Source: CAZDIO01 sp964505555 (lineage in GTDB: Bacteria; Bdellovibrionota_C; UBA2361; SZUA-149; CAZDIO01). From it: DNA of 37,553 bases. The position numbers were made by a program, and so were the translations under genes. The notes below the pieces were generated by a model. That model saw only the letters and a program-made list of their open reading frames with translations, was not told the origin of the DNA and searched no databases. Each line of letters begins with the position of its first letter. The first letter of the stretch is position 1. Location of the stretch: NCBI GenBank assembly GCA_964505555.1, contig CAZDIO010000077.1:1-37553 (forward strand), read 5' to 3'. Positions 25,901 through 33,327 of this stretch are shown piece after piece.

Positions 25901-26694
25901 TACCCAGATTTACTTGGTGTGATTTTTGGATCGCTTAAGTGAGTAATGTTACTGCAGGTATAATTTGATCCACTCACCGAGCATGAAGCATTTGAACCTC
26001 CGCCGGTGATCGCCATCGAAGCGCCCGTTGTACCGAGGCTTCCCGTAATTGAGTAAGTAGGAGGCAAGGTCGTAGCGCTTGCAGGAGTGCTGCAAGGGGT
26101 TGCGCTTCCTAAAAGTCCGTTTTGTCCCATTGCTTTAACACTGAAACCGTAAAGAGTATTTGCATTTAATCCCGTAACAGTTTTTGAGTTGCTCGTTACG
26201 TCGACTGAAGTTCCAGCGCAGTTAAGAGAGTAGTAGAGTCGATACTCGGATGCTGCTGAGAGTTGATTCCAAGAAACTTGAAGAGAGGAAGAGGAGAGAG
26301 CAGAGGCTGATACCCCGTTGACTACAGGCATCGCCTTGTAGCCACGATTTGCAGAGGTACAAGGACCTTTGTTACCAAAAATATCTGAAGATTTTAGAGA
26401 GTAGTAGTATGATCTACCGGGAGTTGCTGTGACGTGATGAAACGTAGTGCCGAGATTTACATCAAACACGGACGCGGTTGCAGGACAGCCCGGCGCGTTT
26501 GGATCTTGGGAGATGTAGATAAAGGAGGAAGAGGCGCCAACGGGATTTGACCAGGTGACGGTAACCTCATCTTTACTACTGCCATCTGTGGCATTGAGGT
26601 TTGTGGGTGCTCCGGGGGCCGCAAACGCAAAGATTGGGGTGAGGATAATAAACGAAAATGAAATTAATAGCTTTCGAAATGAAAGAGTATTCAT
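22984..26694 (-). CDS. Large secreted Fn3/carboxypeptidase-regulatory repeat protein (1236 aa)
   Basis: I use the ATG at 26694 (MNTLSFRK), with AGGGA about 10 bases upstream; a TTG two codons before is less likely. A signal peptide ends at about AFA-APG (residue 26). Then come two fibronectin type III domains (about 28-205), five beta modules each opening with Y/F-x-I-S/T-G (about 212-645; several end in the Ca-independent carboxypeptidase-regulatory style NSQGxYxF), another Fn3 (about 665-755), a thrombospondin-3-like calcium site DCDGDGVSDAQE, and about 450 residues of repeated beta modules with NWTEIINL and NWVEVINV. These last modules resemble the next gene's protein. No anchor is seen at the C terminus. 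It is probably an extracellular adhesin or matrix protein. Confidence 0.88.
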   Translation of the reverse strand: MNTLSFRKLLISFSFIILTPIFAFAAPGAPTNLNATDGSSKDEVTVTWSNPVGASSSFIYISQDPNAPGCPATASVFDVNLGTTFHHVTATPGRSYYYSLKSSDIFGNKGPCTSANRGYKAMPVVNGVSASALSSSSLQVSWNQLSAASEYRLYYSLNCAGTSVDVTSNSKTVTGLNANTLYGFSVKAMGQNGLLGSATPCSTPASATTLPPTYSITGSLGTTGASMAITGGGSNASCSVSGSNYTCSNITHLSDPKITPSKSGYVFTPTSRLFSNIASNKTGDFTAAVVPLYTISGSILNAPSNSTVLMVLNYSTTGTLVNCSSSSNNTFSCGGIPKGTDVKIYPAGIVTFTPAFRVYDNVQSNITGVTFSGPQTPTYTISGTITLDGSPVNSIQVVASNQQTSQSLGTATTNSQGVYHFASMPSGTKYVLTPQPTPTIVDYSPRTVTGTLTANVTHNFAGIRRVTTTPTYTISGKITLGNGSPASGIVVVGSVIGSGQALGASTTDSQGNYALGSITAGTQYIVQPQISAQYVDFTPRSYTGTLVTNVTHDFIAIPAPVQSSFSISGQVLLSGVALPGVQVSTSGASVSTNNSGNFTLTGLTNGDYTVSAALTGYVFTPSFTNPVTINGADRSGINFSASCASGYTNVSNRCVVQGTAPAIPLNLTASDGTSEDFVELNWDTATNAVTYQIYRSQFSGDRGSALGAPVSGTSSLDRSAVPGVHYFYSVKAINSWGQSDFSNTDEGFRLDPSGIADCDGDGVSDAQEAIDGTGICDPGSFQLHLKSPAYTKYNTFLTQWNYLELIANGTKAINAKVTVYNINGSVIGTKTVNLAASAQFDVDINAIVKKKDTYGIVKIDFNTEPGATLIGRMSNYRLNPDGTSYSFAFAKELRNPTRGNTYASGNAIDPQGRGYLVPNWTEIINLDSTSRKFTYRLYNQEGKRVKSMVVNVPARGERDIEAGHEEGPGVYLSEIIPHDGAAKYFSTVTRYSPNSTSGSEAATYNFAIPLDGRAGNGGRQFAAITNRVGSCWSQTNWVEVINVREKNVTAKLTFRDDAGKTLGSTSEKIKPLSQKHFNASALLPKNVVGSVEISGDAPGSLIAQSAVYFHDCQVNALQSSYASAARIPGQDVMAGSVNTFLGMTNFLSMIGTNGSTSDFDITGMSFGEPLNPVSVQLSGRKTVVLNLNSESALDAKPNSYGTVIVRSPQAGQAVAEIIRLREVNGRVDFAMPTAVQ

Positions 26695-26902
26695 AGCCAA
26701 AGTCCCTATACTAACGTCTCTAATTTTTTAAAAATGTAGCCGTAGATCGTTTCACATTACTCCTGTCCGTTCCGGGAGGTTATGATACTCACCGCGCGGA
26801 TTCTGGAATAGATATGCGGTAATTGTTGAAACCCGTATACTTTATCTTGTTTGTGAGAATTGTCTAGAGACTGGGGATAATTAGCTTAAGTATATAGAAT
26901 GC

Positions 26903-29290
26903 TTAGTTAATTACAGCTTCAAAGTTTATTCTTGGCCGAATAGAGGTAGAGACAATTGATGTTGTAGTTGAAGATGATGAGCTAACGGAGGTGGTGACTG
27001 AGGTGCTTAAAGTGCTCAAAGTGGAGGTGAGCCCTAGAGATGTAGTTGGTGGGAGAGAGGTTGTCACTGAAAGCGGTGCGGTGGTGGTGAAGGAAGTCGA
27101 TACTGCGGAGGTCGTAGATGACGAGGCAGATACAGAACTTAAAGAGGTTGAGCTTGAGGTAACAGAAGAGGAGAAAGGGAGAGAAGTTGTGGGCACCGAT
27201 ATCGGAACGGTAGTTGTTTGAGAGGTTGAAAGAGAGCTTGATGTGGAGGAGAGGCTCGTTACGGGAATCAGTGACGAAGTTGTTGATGAAAGAGAGGTTG
27301 TGGAGGTGATTGTTTGTGGAGCGATCGTTGTAGAAGATATCGTTGAGAGCGATGTTGATAGTGTGGTTTGGATACTTGTAGTTAATGCCGGTTCTACTGC
27401 GGTTTCCGACTTTTCAGAAGAAATTGTTTCCTCTGAAATGATCTCAATAGAGACACTGGCAAGCACAGGGTTTGTTGAGGAATCGTCTGATACCTTAATT
27501 GTATAAGAGTCTTCTCCCGCAAATGGAAGTTCGGGAAGGTATCTGATACCTCCCCCGATATTTTCTGTATCAAGGTCACCTTCAAGGGTGCCGTGTAAAG
27601 GATCAATATATCGGGAGAATCTTAGCGGAGCGCCGTTTAAGTGTGTGCAGGTGGGTGTGCCATCAATCGTTTCAGCTTCTCCCTGAGAAACAGTTACTGT
27701 TTTGTGTGTGCAGACGATCGGAATGACGGGAAGGGTATTTTCATCGCTGGTTGAACTGTTTGAACCTGAGGGTGGAGGAATCAGAGGGGGTGCTTCATGA
27801 GGGAGTTCTGGTTCATCAGGAATGGGAGAGCCTTTACTGGCTATGGGGAAACTTGGAATGGGCATGACAAGCCCTGGAGCAGAGGAGGATTTTTTCTCAA
27901 ACACTCTTAGAACGGTAGGCTGAAGCGTATCAAGGGCTGAGCTGAGACGAAGTGAGCCAACAACATTGGTTCCCGCAATCTCGTGAAGTGGGATACTTTT
28001 ACTTGCCCCTTTTGTAATTTGTGATTTGACGCTTGCTAGTTTCTTCCCATCAGAACCAAAAATCTGCGAAGTGGCTATTCCTGAAGTAGTCTCGTCAGCT
28101 TGGGGACGGAGCCAATTGGCGCTTTTTTCAAAGGTGTTAATAAGGGAGATTGTTTTATCACTCTTTTCTCTCAGTTGATGTTGAGAAACATACGCGTATT
28201 CCAGAGAGGGGGTTGTTATTGAGCGACCATAGATCGTGCTTTCAAGAAGGATCTTATCACTTGATTTTGTACAAAGTAGGTTCACACTTCCCAATGTGTT
28301 CGTGCCCAGGTGTTTATTGAGGTTAAGATGAAATTGTTGTCTCCCTTTAAGTTTTATCGGAGTTTGATAGACAAGGACGTTGTGTTGGTTTTTTACCTGA
28401 ACAATAACGGTCTTTGTCTTTGTAGAGATATTTGCGATTGTTGCCCAATTTAATTCAGAGCTCATGGTTGAGGCTGGAAGTGGGCGGGAGTTACAAGTTC
28501 CTGAAAGAGGGGTTGAAACGTAAGCAAATTGGTAAGTGTCGCTCGTTCGAGACTGTTTTGCAAAGCGAGTGACAAAGGCTCCAGCAGCTCCGCTTTTGAT
28601 AGCGATCGAATAGAGGCCGACTTTTTCCCCATCGAAACTTATCGGATAATCTCTTCTTGAGCTTGGTGGAAGATCGACAGTAAACGTTGCATAAGGTTTC
28701 TTGGATCGATCTTGATAGAGGGTAACGATAGCTTTTAGCTGATCTGGTCCGACGCTGTAGAGGGAGAGCCAGGTTGGGGTAGGAACGCCACGACCCGATG
28801 CGTCGAAGGTATTGATAACCCCATAGCTCGTGGATGGAAGAGGATTGAGAGGTTCTAAGGCGTAGCCATACTCAAAAGGTTTATCACTGTTTGTGGCGGA
28901 GAGACGATAGACGGCCGTGAAGCAAATCGGCAATTGAGTGCGGGGTCGTCCTCCTTTGTAGCGAAGTACATAAGTTCCGTAACTCTCTTCTACCCCATCA
29001 TAATTGTTTAAAACAGTATTAATAGTTCCATTTCCAGCTATCGTTAACTCATCTGAGGCGAGTTCTTTTCCGTTGTTTTTCTTAACAAGGAGTTTTAGTT
29101 TGATCGTTTCTGAGAATGGATTTGTGCATTCTAGGACGTTTAAGTTGCCCAGCGTCGCTGTAAAATAGCCAACCAGAGCAGGTCCGTTGTTCTCGCTTGG
29201 ATTAGAAAGTGAATTTGGCTTTCCAACGGCGTAAAAGAGAACGCTCAGTAAAAGAACTGTTAGAACGATTCGAGAGGAGCGTTTCTTCAT
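26903..29290 (-). CDS. Secreted beta-module protein with Ser/Thr-rich C-terminal tail (795 aa)
   Basis: I start at the ATG at 29290 (MKKRSSRIV) rather than a TTG two codons upstream. A hydrophobic signal sequence covers about residues 6-23. Residues about 40-490 are four beta modules with PTWLSLYSVG and ELNWATIANIS, similar in layout to the C-terminal half of the preceding large protein. A proline-rich spacer (EPELPHEAPPLIPPPSG) follows, then a cadherin-like or VCBS-type Ig domain (about 535-625; GEDSYTIKVSDDSS). The last roughly 165 residues are almost only Ser, Thr and a few hydrophobics, a mucin-like stalk, ending RPRINFEAVIN. No LPxTG, helix or sorting signal caps the tail. It is probably exported and perhaps O-glycosylated. 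Confidence 0.87.
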   Translation of the reverse strand: MKKRSSRIVLTVLLLSVLFYAVGKPNSLSNPSENNGPALVGYFTATLGNLNVLECTNPFSETIKLKLLVKKNNGKELASDELTIAGNGTINTVLNNYDGVEESYGTYVLRYKGGRPRTQLPICFTAVYRLSATNSDKPFEYGYALEPLNPLPSTSYGVINTFDASGRGVPTPTWLSLYSVGPDQLKAIVTLYQDRSKKPYATFTVDLPPSSRRDYPISFDGEKVGLYSIAIKSGAAGAFVTRFAKQSRTSDTYQFAYVSTPLSGTCNSRPLPASTMSSELNWATIANISTKTKTVIVQVKNQHNVLVYQTPIKLKGRQQFHLNLNKHLGTNTLGSVNLLCTKSSDKILLESTIYGRSITTPSLEYAYVSQHQLREKSDKTISLINTFEKSANWLRPQADETTSGIATSQIFGSDGKKLASVKSQITKGASKSIPLHEIAGTNVVGSLRLSSALDTLQPTVLRVFEKKSSSAPGLVMPIPSFPIASKGSPIPDEPELPHEAPPLIPPPSGSNSSTSDENTLPVIPIVCTHKTVTVSQGEAETIDGTPTCTHLNGAPLRFSRYIDPLHGTLEGDLDTENIGGGIRYLPELPFAGEDSYTIKVSDDSSTNPVLASVSIEIISEETISSEKSETAVEPALTTSIQTTLSTSLSTISSTTIAPQTITSTTSLSSTTSSLIPVTSLSSTSSSLSTSQTTTVPISVPTTSLPFSSSVTSSSTSLSSVSASSSTTSAVSTSFTTTAPLSVTTSLPPTTSLGLTSTLSTLSTSVTTSVSSSSSTTTSIVSTSIRPRINFEAVIN

Positions 29291-29402
29291 CTTCAATGTC
29301 TTTTGTTAAAGAGGGAACGAATTCGAAAATACCGTAAATATTGCCCAATTCTATGATTCTTTTGGGTCAAGATGCGGTTCATGTTTGCAGTGAAAGCGGA
29401 AG

Positions 29403-30251
29403 CTATTGATATTCTTTGGGAATTTTATCCTTACTATCGACGTAATAAGTTTTTCCAGCTTGATCCGTGTATTTAAAAACCCCTTCACTTCCCGTGATGA
29501 CACGATCCTTCTTTGCAGGTTGAAAAAGAAAAGAGGGAACCTTGAGCGTTGGTAGAGCGTTTTTTAACGGTTGATGAGTGATTGAATTTGGAAATGCAAG
29601 TAAACCCATCAACCCCACAATTGCTGAGGAGATGGTGGCAATGGTTACTCTTCGCAATAGTTGTGAAACGCTTAGCGGAGTTCGTTTAATGACCAGCGAC
29701 GCTGAGAGAAGATCGTGGAGGGCTTGTTTTTTTTTGTTTGTGCAGACAAAAAGAAATCCAAGAAAACAGGGAATTGCCGAGATAAGTTTTAACCAATAGC
29801 GAAAACTTGCTTGTGAAAATGTTAATCTAAAACGATCAATGTCTGTCACCATTATTCCAAGAGCAATTTTCCCTATCGTCGCTTGATGGGAAGAGCTCTC
29901 CATTTTTCCATAATAGAGCCACCCAAGTAGCGCACCAACAAGAGAGAAATGGATCGTTGAAAAGGAAGCTGAAAATGGCAGTAGACTTTGAAGGTGAAAG
30001 GTCAAAAAATCTACTTTTCCAAACAAAGGTTGCAAAAGTAAATAGATTCCATACGTTGGGACACTGAGCAGAGACAGATCAATGAGCAGCGCAAAAAATC
30101 GTAGCATTAATGAACTAAAGCCAAGATCGAAATATGCGGCAGGTCCTTTCGAGGATCGCGTTCCTTTTTTTTCATAGGCCGTGAGCTTTGTGCAATTTTC
30201 ACAAAGAATCTGATGATCTGGAGCGCGTGCTCCGCATTCGTGGCAAAACAT
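29403..30251 (-). CDS. RDD-family membrane protein with N-terminal zinc ribbon and DUF4124-like tail
   Basis: A 282-residue protein. It starts with a C4 zinc ribbon (CHECG...CENC, residues 3-19). Next comes an RDD membrane domain (about 45-190) with several helices; the family's first Arg-Asp signature is seen as LRFFALLIDLSLL, and KQALHDLLSASLVIKR closes it. One further helix lies at about 200-220. A short outer tail, GVFKYTDQAGKTYYVDSKDK, resembles the DUF4124 domain of periplasmic proteins. A good ribosome site (GAGGT, 6 bases away) supports the ATG. RDD proteins are thought to be transporters or membrane adaptors; the role here is open. Confidence 0.85.
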   Translation of the reverse strand: MFCHECGARAPDHQILCENCTKLTAYEKKGTRSSKGPAAYFDLGFSSLMLRFFALLIDLSLLSVPTYGIYLLLQPLFGKVDFLTFHLQSLLPFSASFSTIHFSLVGALLGWLYYGKMESSSHQATIGKIALGIMVTDIDRFRLTFSQASFRYWLKLISAIPCFLGFLFVCTNKKKQALHDLLSASLVIKRTPLSVSQLLRRVTIATISSAIVGLMGLLAFPNSITHQPLKNALPTLKVPSFLFQPAKKDRVITGSEGVFKYTDQAGKTYYVDSKDKIPKEYQ

Positions 30252-30415
30252 GAACTGACCTCGTTGAAGATAAGACCTGAAGAGAAATCGTCACTATTGA
30301 GCGGCCACTTAATGGCCAATTTCTGGCTGAGGGAGGTAAGAAACTGGAGGTTTTAAGGCAAGAAAAGCGGGGAAGTTCTCCTGAAGAAGAGCCTCTGAGG
30401 GAGGATTCTTATTTA

Positions 30416-31126
30416 TCAGATCGTCTTTGTTTGTAGAGTAAAAAACGCGAGGGATTTTTCTTGGAGCAGTTGAGAATTCTTACACTGAACTACCTCTTTG
30501 CCATTTTTGACTACGAGGGAAATTTCATCTCGCGCCATCGCTCCTATACACGCTGGAAGTAATTCATGCTCAGCATTGAGAATTCGTAGCGAGAGTTCTT
30601 CCACTGTGTCTTCTGGAAACACAGGAACTACGGCTTGCGCGACAATCGGTCCTGCATCAACATCATTGACAACGTAGTGAACGGAACAACCAGCGACCTT
30701 CACTCCGGCATCTAAGGCCTGTTGTTGGGCATTGAGGCCGCGAAATGCTGGAAGGAGAGAGGGGTGAATGTTAATAATTTTGTTCTTAAAAGCGGTGATA
30801 AATGCTGGGGGAAGAATTCTCATATAGCCAGCAAGTACCACAAGTTGAGGACGAGCTGAAGAAACCGCGGCAAGGAGCTCCTCATGAAACGCTGTCAAAT
30901 TCTTTCCCTGCTTTTGGCCATCGTTTTTCCGAGCAATAACGACCGTTGGGATTTTATATTTTGAGGCGATCGTTAACCCGTGGGCAGAGGCTTTATCAGA
31001 AACTACAAGGACCACTTCTGCAGGAACAGAGCCATCATCGATGCGCTTTAATAACGCTTCAAGATTTGAACCCCGCCCAGAAATAAGGACAACGATTCGG
31101 AATAACTCTTTCGTATCTCTCTTCAT
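30416..31126 (-). CDS. purN: Phosphoribosylglycinamide formyltransferase
   Basis: Catalyses the third step of purine synthesis, moving a formyl group from 10-formyltetrahydrofolate to glycinamide ribonucleotide in the cytosol. I place the start at the ATG at 31126 because GAAGG lies 7 bases upstream; an ATG nine codons earlier has no ribosome site. In the resulting 236-residue protein the phosphate loop is SGRGSNLEAL (16-25), the catalytic pair lies in INIHPSLLPAF (N119, H121) and the catalytic aspartate in NDVDAGPIV (D157). The C-terminal extension is slightly longer than in E. coli PurN. No other purine gene is next to it. Confidence 0.96.
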   Translation of the reverse strand: MKRDTKELFRIVVLISGRGSNLEALLKRIDDGSVPAEVVLVVSDKASAHGLTIASKYKIPTVVIARKNDGQKQGKNLTAFHEELLAAVSSARPQLVVLAGYMRILPPAFITAFKNKIINIHPSLLPAFRGLNAQQQALDAGVKVAGCSVHYVVNDVDAGPIVAQAVVPVFPEDTVEELSLRILNAEHELLPACIGAMARDEISLVVKNGKEVVQCKNSQLLQEKSLAFFTLQTKTI

Positions 31127-31229
31127 AGAAAAGCCTTCATAAACAGCTTCCATTTTTGGGGCAAGTTTCAGAGTATTTGTGTGCTTTTGTGTAATTATCA
31201 GATGTAGGCTAAATTGTAACGATCTTCAT

Positions 31230-31604
31230 ATGAATACCTTTATTAAAGCTATCATGATGTTTTTTCTTGCCATCGCTGGGGGTGGCGTAGCCCACAGTTT
31301 CTTCATTGATCCCCCCAGTGCTTTTTCAGTGCCACCTACCGCCGAGAGCAAAAATTATGAAAAAGCGAAACAACTTCTTCCGGGGGAGGAGGTGGTTACT
31401 CCAACTGGGCAGAAGATTAAAGTATGGTCCACCGTGGGTTCGGTTCCGGTAGAAAAGGCTTCGGAGCCTTTTGAAGAGGAGGGTCCGGCAATGAACGAAC
31501 TTGATGTGGAGATCGATGCTTCGGACTCTTTAAGGAAACACGATCGACCTTCAAGAAGAAAAAATCATCACCAAGATTCCTTTGATTTTGAAGGGTCCCG
31601 ATAA
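31230..31604 (+). CDS. Small exported or membrane-anchored hypothetical protein (124 aa)
   Basis: I start at the ATG at 31230 (MNTFIKAIMM), which opens directly into a hydrophobic export or anchor helix (residues 4-24, ending near GGGVAHSFF). A proline-rich stretch (DPPSAFSVPP) and a polar, acidic C-terminal part follow (EPFEEEGPA, then a basic RPSRRKNHHQ near the end). There is no recognisable domain. The ribosome site is poor. It is divergent from purN with about 100 bases between starts, and its last 37 bases overlap the 3' end of the convergent mutT gene. Confidence 0.6.
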   Translation: MNTFIKAIMMFFLAIAGGGVAHSFFIDPPSAFSVPPTAESKNYEKAKQLLPGEEVVTPTGQKIKVWSTVGSVPVEKASEPFEEEGPAMNELDVEIDASDSLRKHDRPSRRKNHHQDSFDFEGSR

Positions 31605-32008
31605 GGGAGCTGCTTTTTTCTAAGGAGATACTCGAGGATCGGGATATCGGCGTCTGTAAAATCATATCTTTGGTAATCGTTAAGTTCGATCCATAGAATT
31701 TGATCGTGATCAGTGAGCTGAAACTCTCCAGAGAGGTAGCTCGTTTCGTATGCAAGAAGCTCAATGGTGCCCTTTGATGATAGAAAAGTTGATTTGCAGA
31801 TAAATTTTCCTATTTCGACTTCAATCTGAAACTCTTCAGCAAGCTCTCGCTTCAAGCACTCCTCTGGGGTCTCCCCATCTTCAATCTTTCCACCAGGAAA
31901 CTCCCACTTTCCACCGTGATCTTTATGGCTTCCTCGACGAGCAATGAGAACACGATCGTCTTTTTTTATCACGGCGGCAGTAACTCGAATGAGAGGTGTA
32001 AGGTTCAT
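31568..32008 (-). CDS. mutT: MutT-like Nudix (d)NTP pyrophosphohydrolase
   Basis: A 146-residue Nudix hydrolase, probably cleaning 8-oxo-dGTP or another non-canonical nucleotide from the pool. The Nudix box runs from G40 to I62: G40, E46, R54-E55, E58-E59 are all in place, so the metal site is complete; the usual glycine near its end is Q61. Other family marks are VLIARRGSHKDHGGKWEFPGG upstream, where the GGKWEFPGG part is typical of MutT, and HDQILWIELND downstream. Its last 37 bases overlap the convergent small gene on the other strand. Substrate preference is inferred from family only. Confidence 0.9.
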   Translation of the reverse strand: MNLTPLIRVTAAVIKKDDRVLIARRGSHKDHGGKWEFPGGKIEDGETPEECLKRELAEEFQIEVEIGKFICKSTFLSSKGTIELLAYETSYLSGEFQLTDHDQILWIELNDYQRYDFTDADIPILEYLLRKKQLPYRDPSKSKESW

Positions 32009-32359
32009 AAGTTAGTTTGCACACAGATATATCATGATCGAAGAAACCGGATTAAACTACTAAATAGGCTACGCCCAAAAGACCAGGAAGATGGATTGAC
32101 AAATATCCTCTTTAATATACGCTTCATTTTGTACATAAAATATTCTTTTCAAGAAGTCATCGCTCTTTGTTTCTATTCATCGGGTAAAGAGATCTTCATT
32201 ACTCCATTTAGGGTCCTCTCTAAATGGAGTAATGATGCATGATTGTAGGTTCTCTAATGAGAGGTTCCTATGATCGGTAGCAATCAGTCAACGCGACTGT
32301 GCGCTTGGCATCTAGGGAAGCCGTAGCGGCTTTCTGTGGTTCTAATTGGAGTAATGCAG
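32009..32359. other. Intergenic region with hairpin and leader-like structure
   Basis: This 350-base stretch separates mutT from the plus-strand unknown gene. Its first half is AT-rich with no gene seen. The second half holds the hairpin at 32196-32235, a possible 12-13 codon leader frame (32232-32273), a GCCG/CGGC mini-hairpin near 32310-32320, and a second copy of the hairpin's right arm overlapping the ribosome site of the next gene. Confidence 0.5.
32196..32235 (+). promoter_or_regulatory. Perfect 16-base hairpin with ribosome-site-like right arm
   Basis: The arms 32196-32211 and 32220-32235 are perfect complements with an 8-base loop. The right arm contains GGAG (32226-32229) followed by ATGATG, the start of a short frame ending at 32273. 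A near-copy of the right arm (CTAATTGGAGTAATG, 32342-32356) overlaps the ribosome site of the next gene, so the left arm could pair with either. No T-run follows, so this is not a standard terminator. It could instead be an operator for a DNA-binding protein. Confidence 0.4.
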
Positions 32360-33256
32360 ATGGCAGGAAAAGAAAGACCCAGCAAAACTGTGCTCTCAGG
32401 CGTAGATTGCCTAAGTAAAGAGATAGGTGTCCAACATGTAACAAGAAGATGGGGGATCCCATCGAGCGTTTTGGGTACCGCCTTGAATGACCACTGGAGG
32501 TGGGCCAAGCAAGAGTCCTTAGAAGCGGCATTGTTGTTGCGGGCTGCATATGCTCAAGCGGCCCAAGCAGTAATACCGAGTCAGGCGGAAATGGGAACAT
32601 TGGAAATAATCACCGACTTTCTAATATTTGCAGATCTGATAATGAGCTCTACCCAGCTCTCCCTTTTGAGGGAGACGATTCGGGCTCATAGTAGCGTACT
32701 AGACAAAAAACTGCCGGAGAAGCTATGCGCCGCTTCCTGCAACCTCGACCTTGGCGAAGAAATCTTAGTTCTCGCCAGTCAGAGCTTTTCGGACTGTCGA
32801 GGACGGTCGGGTAACCTAAACTGGGAAAGAGGTTACCGCCCGTTTCTGAGGATCGTAGGGGTGGGTCAACCGGAACTTTACTTCCATCTTCCCCTCGGAC
32901 TGAAGGTGGACGGATCTTCGACAGCATCTGTAAGGGTGACAGAGTTTCTCTTGCCGAAAATCGGCAAGCAGATCGCGGAAACTGTGCTTCAAAGCCGAGC
33001 AACAAAAAGTAAGACCCGCTACTTTCACGCTAGTGGCCCCAGGCTTGTGTGGGCAGGTTTTTTGGAATTAATGGATCGCAAATCGTCTAGCTCGCACGGA
33101 GAGAAGCAAAGTGTTGCCGACGAAGCTGGTAAGGGGCTCGACGGATTGCGCCAAGCGTTCCTCTCTGGCTTGATGCTGGAGGATCGCGCTGCGGTTCTTG
33201 AAAAGCTTCGACCCATGGTCCGTTGTGTGCGAAAACCGTTGCTCCTTCGGCCGTAG
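32360..33256 (+). CDS. Unrecognised protein (298 aa), likely acquired gene
   Basis: I start at the ATG at 32360 (MAGKERPSK), with GGAG 8 bases upstream; an in-frame ATG at 32354 and a GTG at 32336 are alternatives. The 298-residue protein has no signal peptide or membrane helix and no domain I can name. Near the N terminus, IGVQHVTRRWGIPSSVLGTALNDHW could be a helix-turn-helix, but this is only a visual impression. The last third is basic. Codon use differs from neighbours: AGA/AGG, ATA and CTA are frequent in the first 100 codons. It is flanked by an unusual hairpin region and by a strong terminator, so it looks like a self-contained, transferred gene. Confidence 0.6.
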   Translation: MAGKERPSKTVLSGVDCLSKEIGVQHVTRRWGIPSSVLGTALNDHWRWAKQESLEAALLLRAAYAQAAQAVIPSQAEMGTLEIITDFLIFADLIMSSTQLSLLRETIRAHSSVLDKKLPEKLCAASCNLDLGEEILVLASQSFSDCRGRSGNLNWERGYRPFLRIVGVGQPELYFHLPLGLKVDGSSTASVRVTEFLLPKIGKQIAETVLQSRATKSKTRYFHASGPRLVWAGFLELMDRKSSSSHGEKQSVADEAGKGLDGLRQAFLSGLMLEDRAAVLEKLRPMVRCVRKPLLLRP

Positions 33257-33272
33257 CGATCAGCGTTATAGT

Positions 33273-33296
33273 GGGGCTCGGCGTGTGCCGAGCCCC
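33273..33296. terminator. Strong GC-rich terminator hairpin
   Basis: GGGGCTCGGC and GCCGAGCCCC form a perfect 10-base stem with a GTGT loop, 17 bases after the stop of the plus-strand unknown gene and 32 bases beyond the rlmI stop on the other strand. ATCTTTC follows on the plus strand, a weak T-rich tail. It can serve both convergent genes. Its GC content is well above the surroundings. Confidence 0.7.
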
Positions 33297-33327
33297 ATCT
33301 TTCATGCATCATCTACTTTCTTTTCGT

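Noticed and set aside
26991..27506. Two Val/Glu-rich plus-strand frames opposite the Ser/Thr tail
   Set aside because: They are the antisense reading of Ser/Thr-rich codons, which yields Val, Glu and Arg and stays open by composition alone.
30303..30317. GGCCA/TGGCC hairpin between the RDD and purN genes
   Set aside because: The stem is only five bases and has no convincing T-run, so I could not support it as a terminator or operator.
32649..33312. Minus-strand frames opposite the unrecognised 298-residue gene
   Set aside because: They are shorter, Pro/Arg/Ser-rich and lack ribosome sites, while the plus-strand frame has a well-placed GGAG and a terminator after it.
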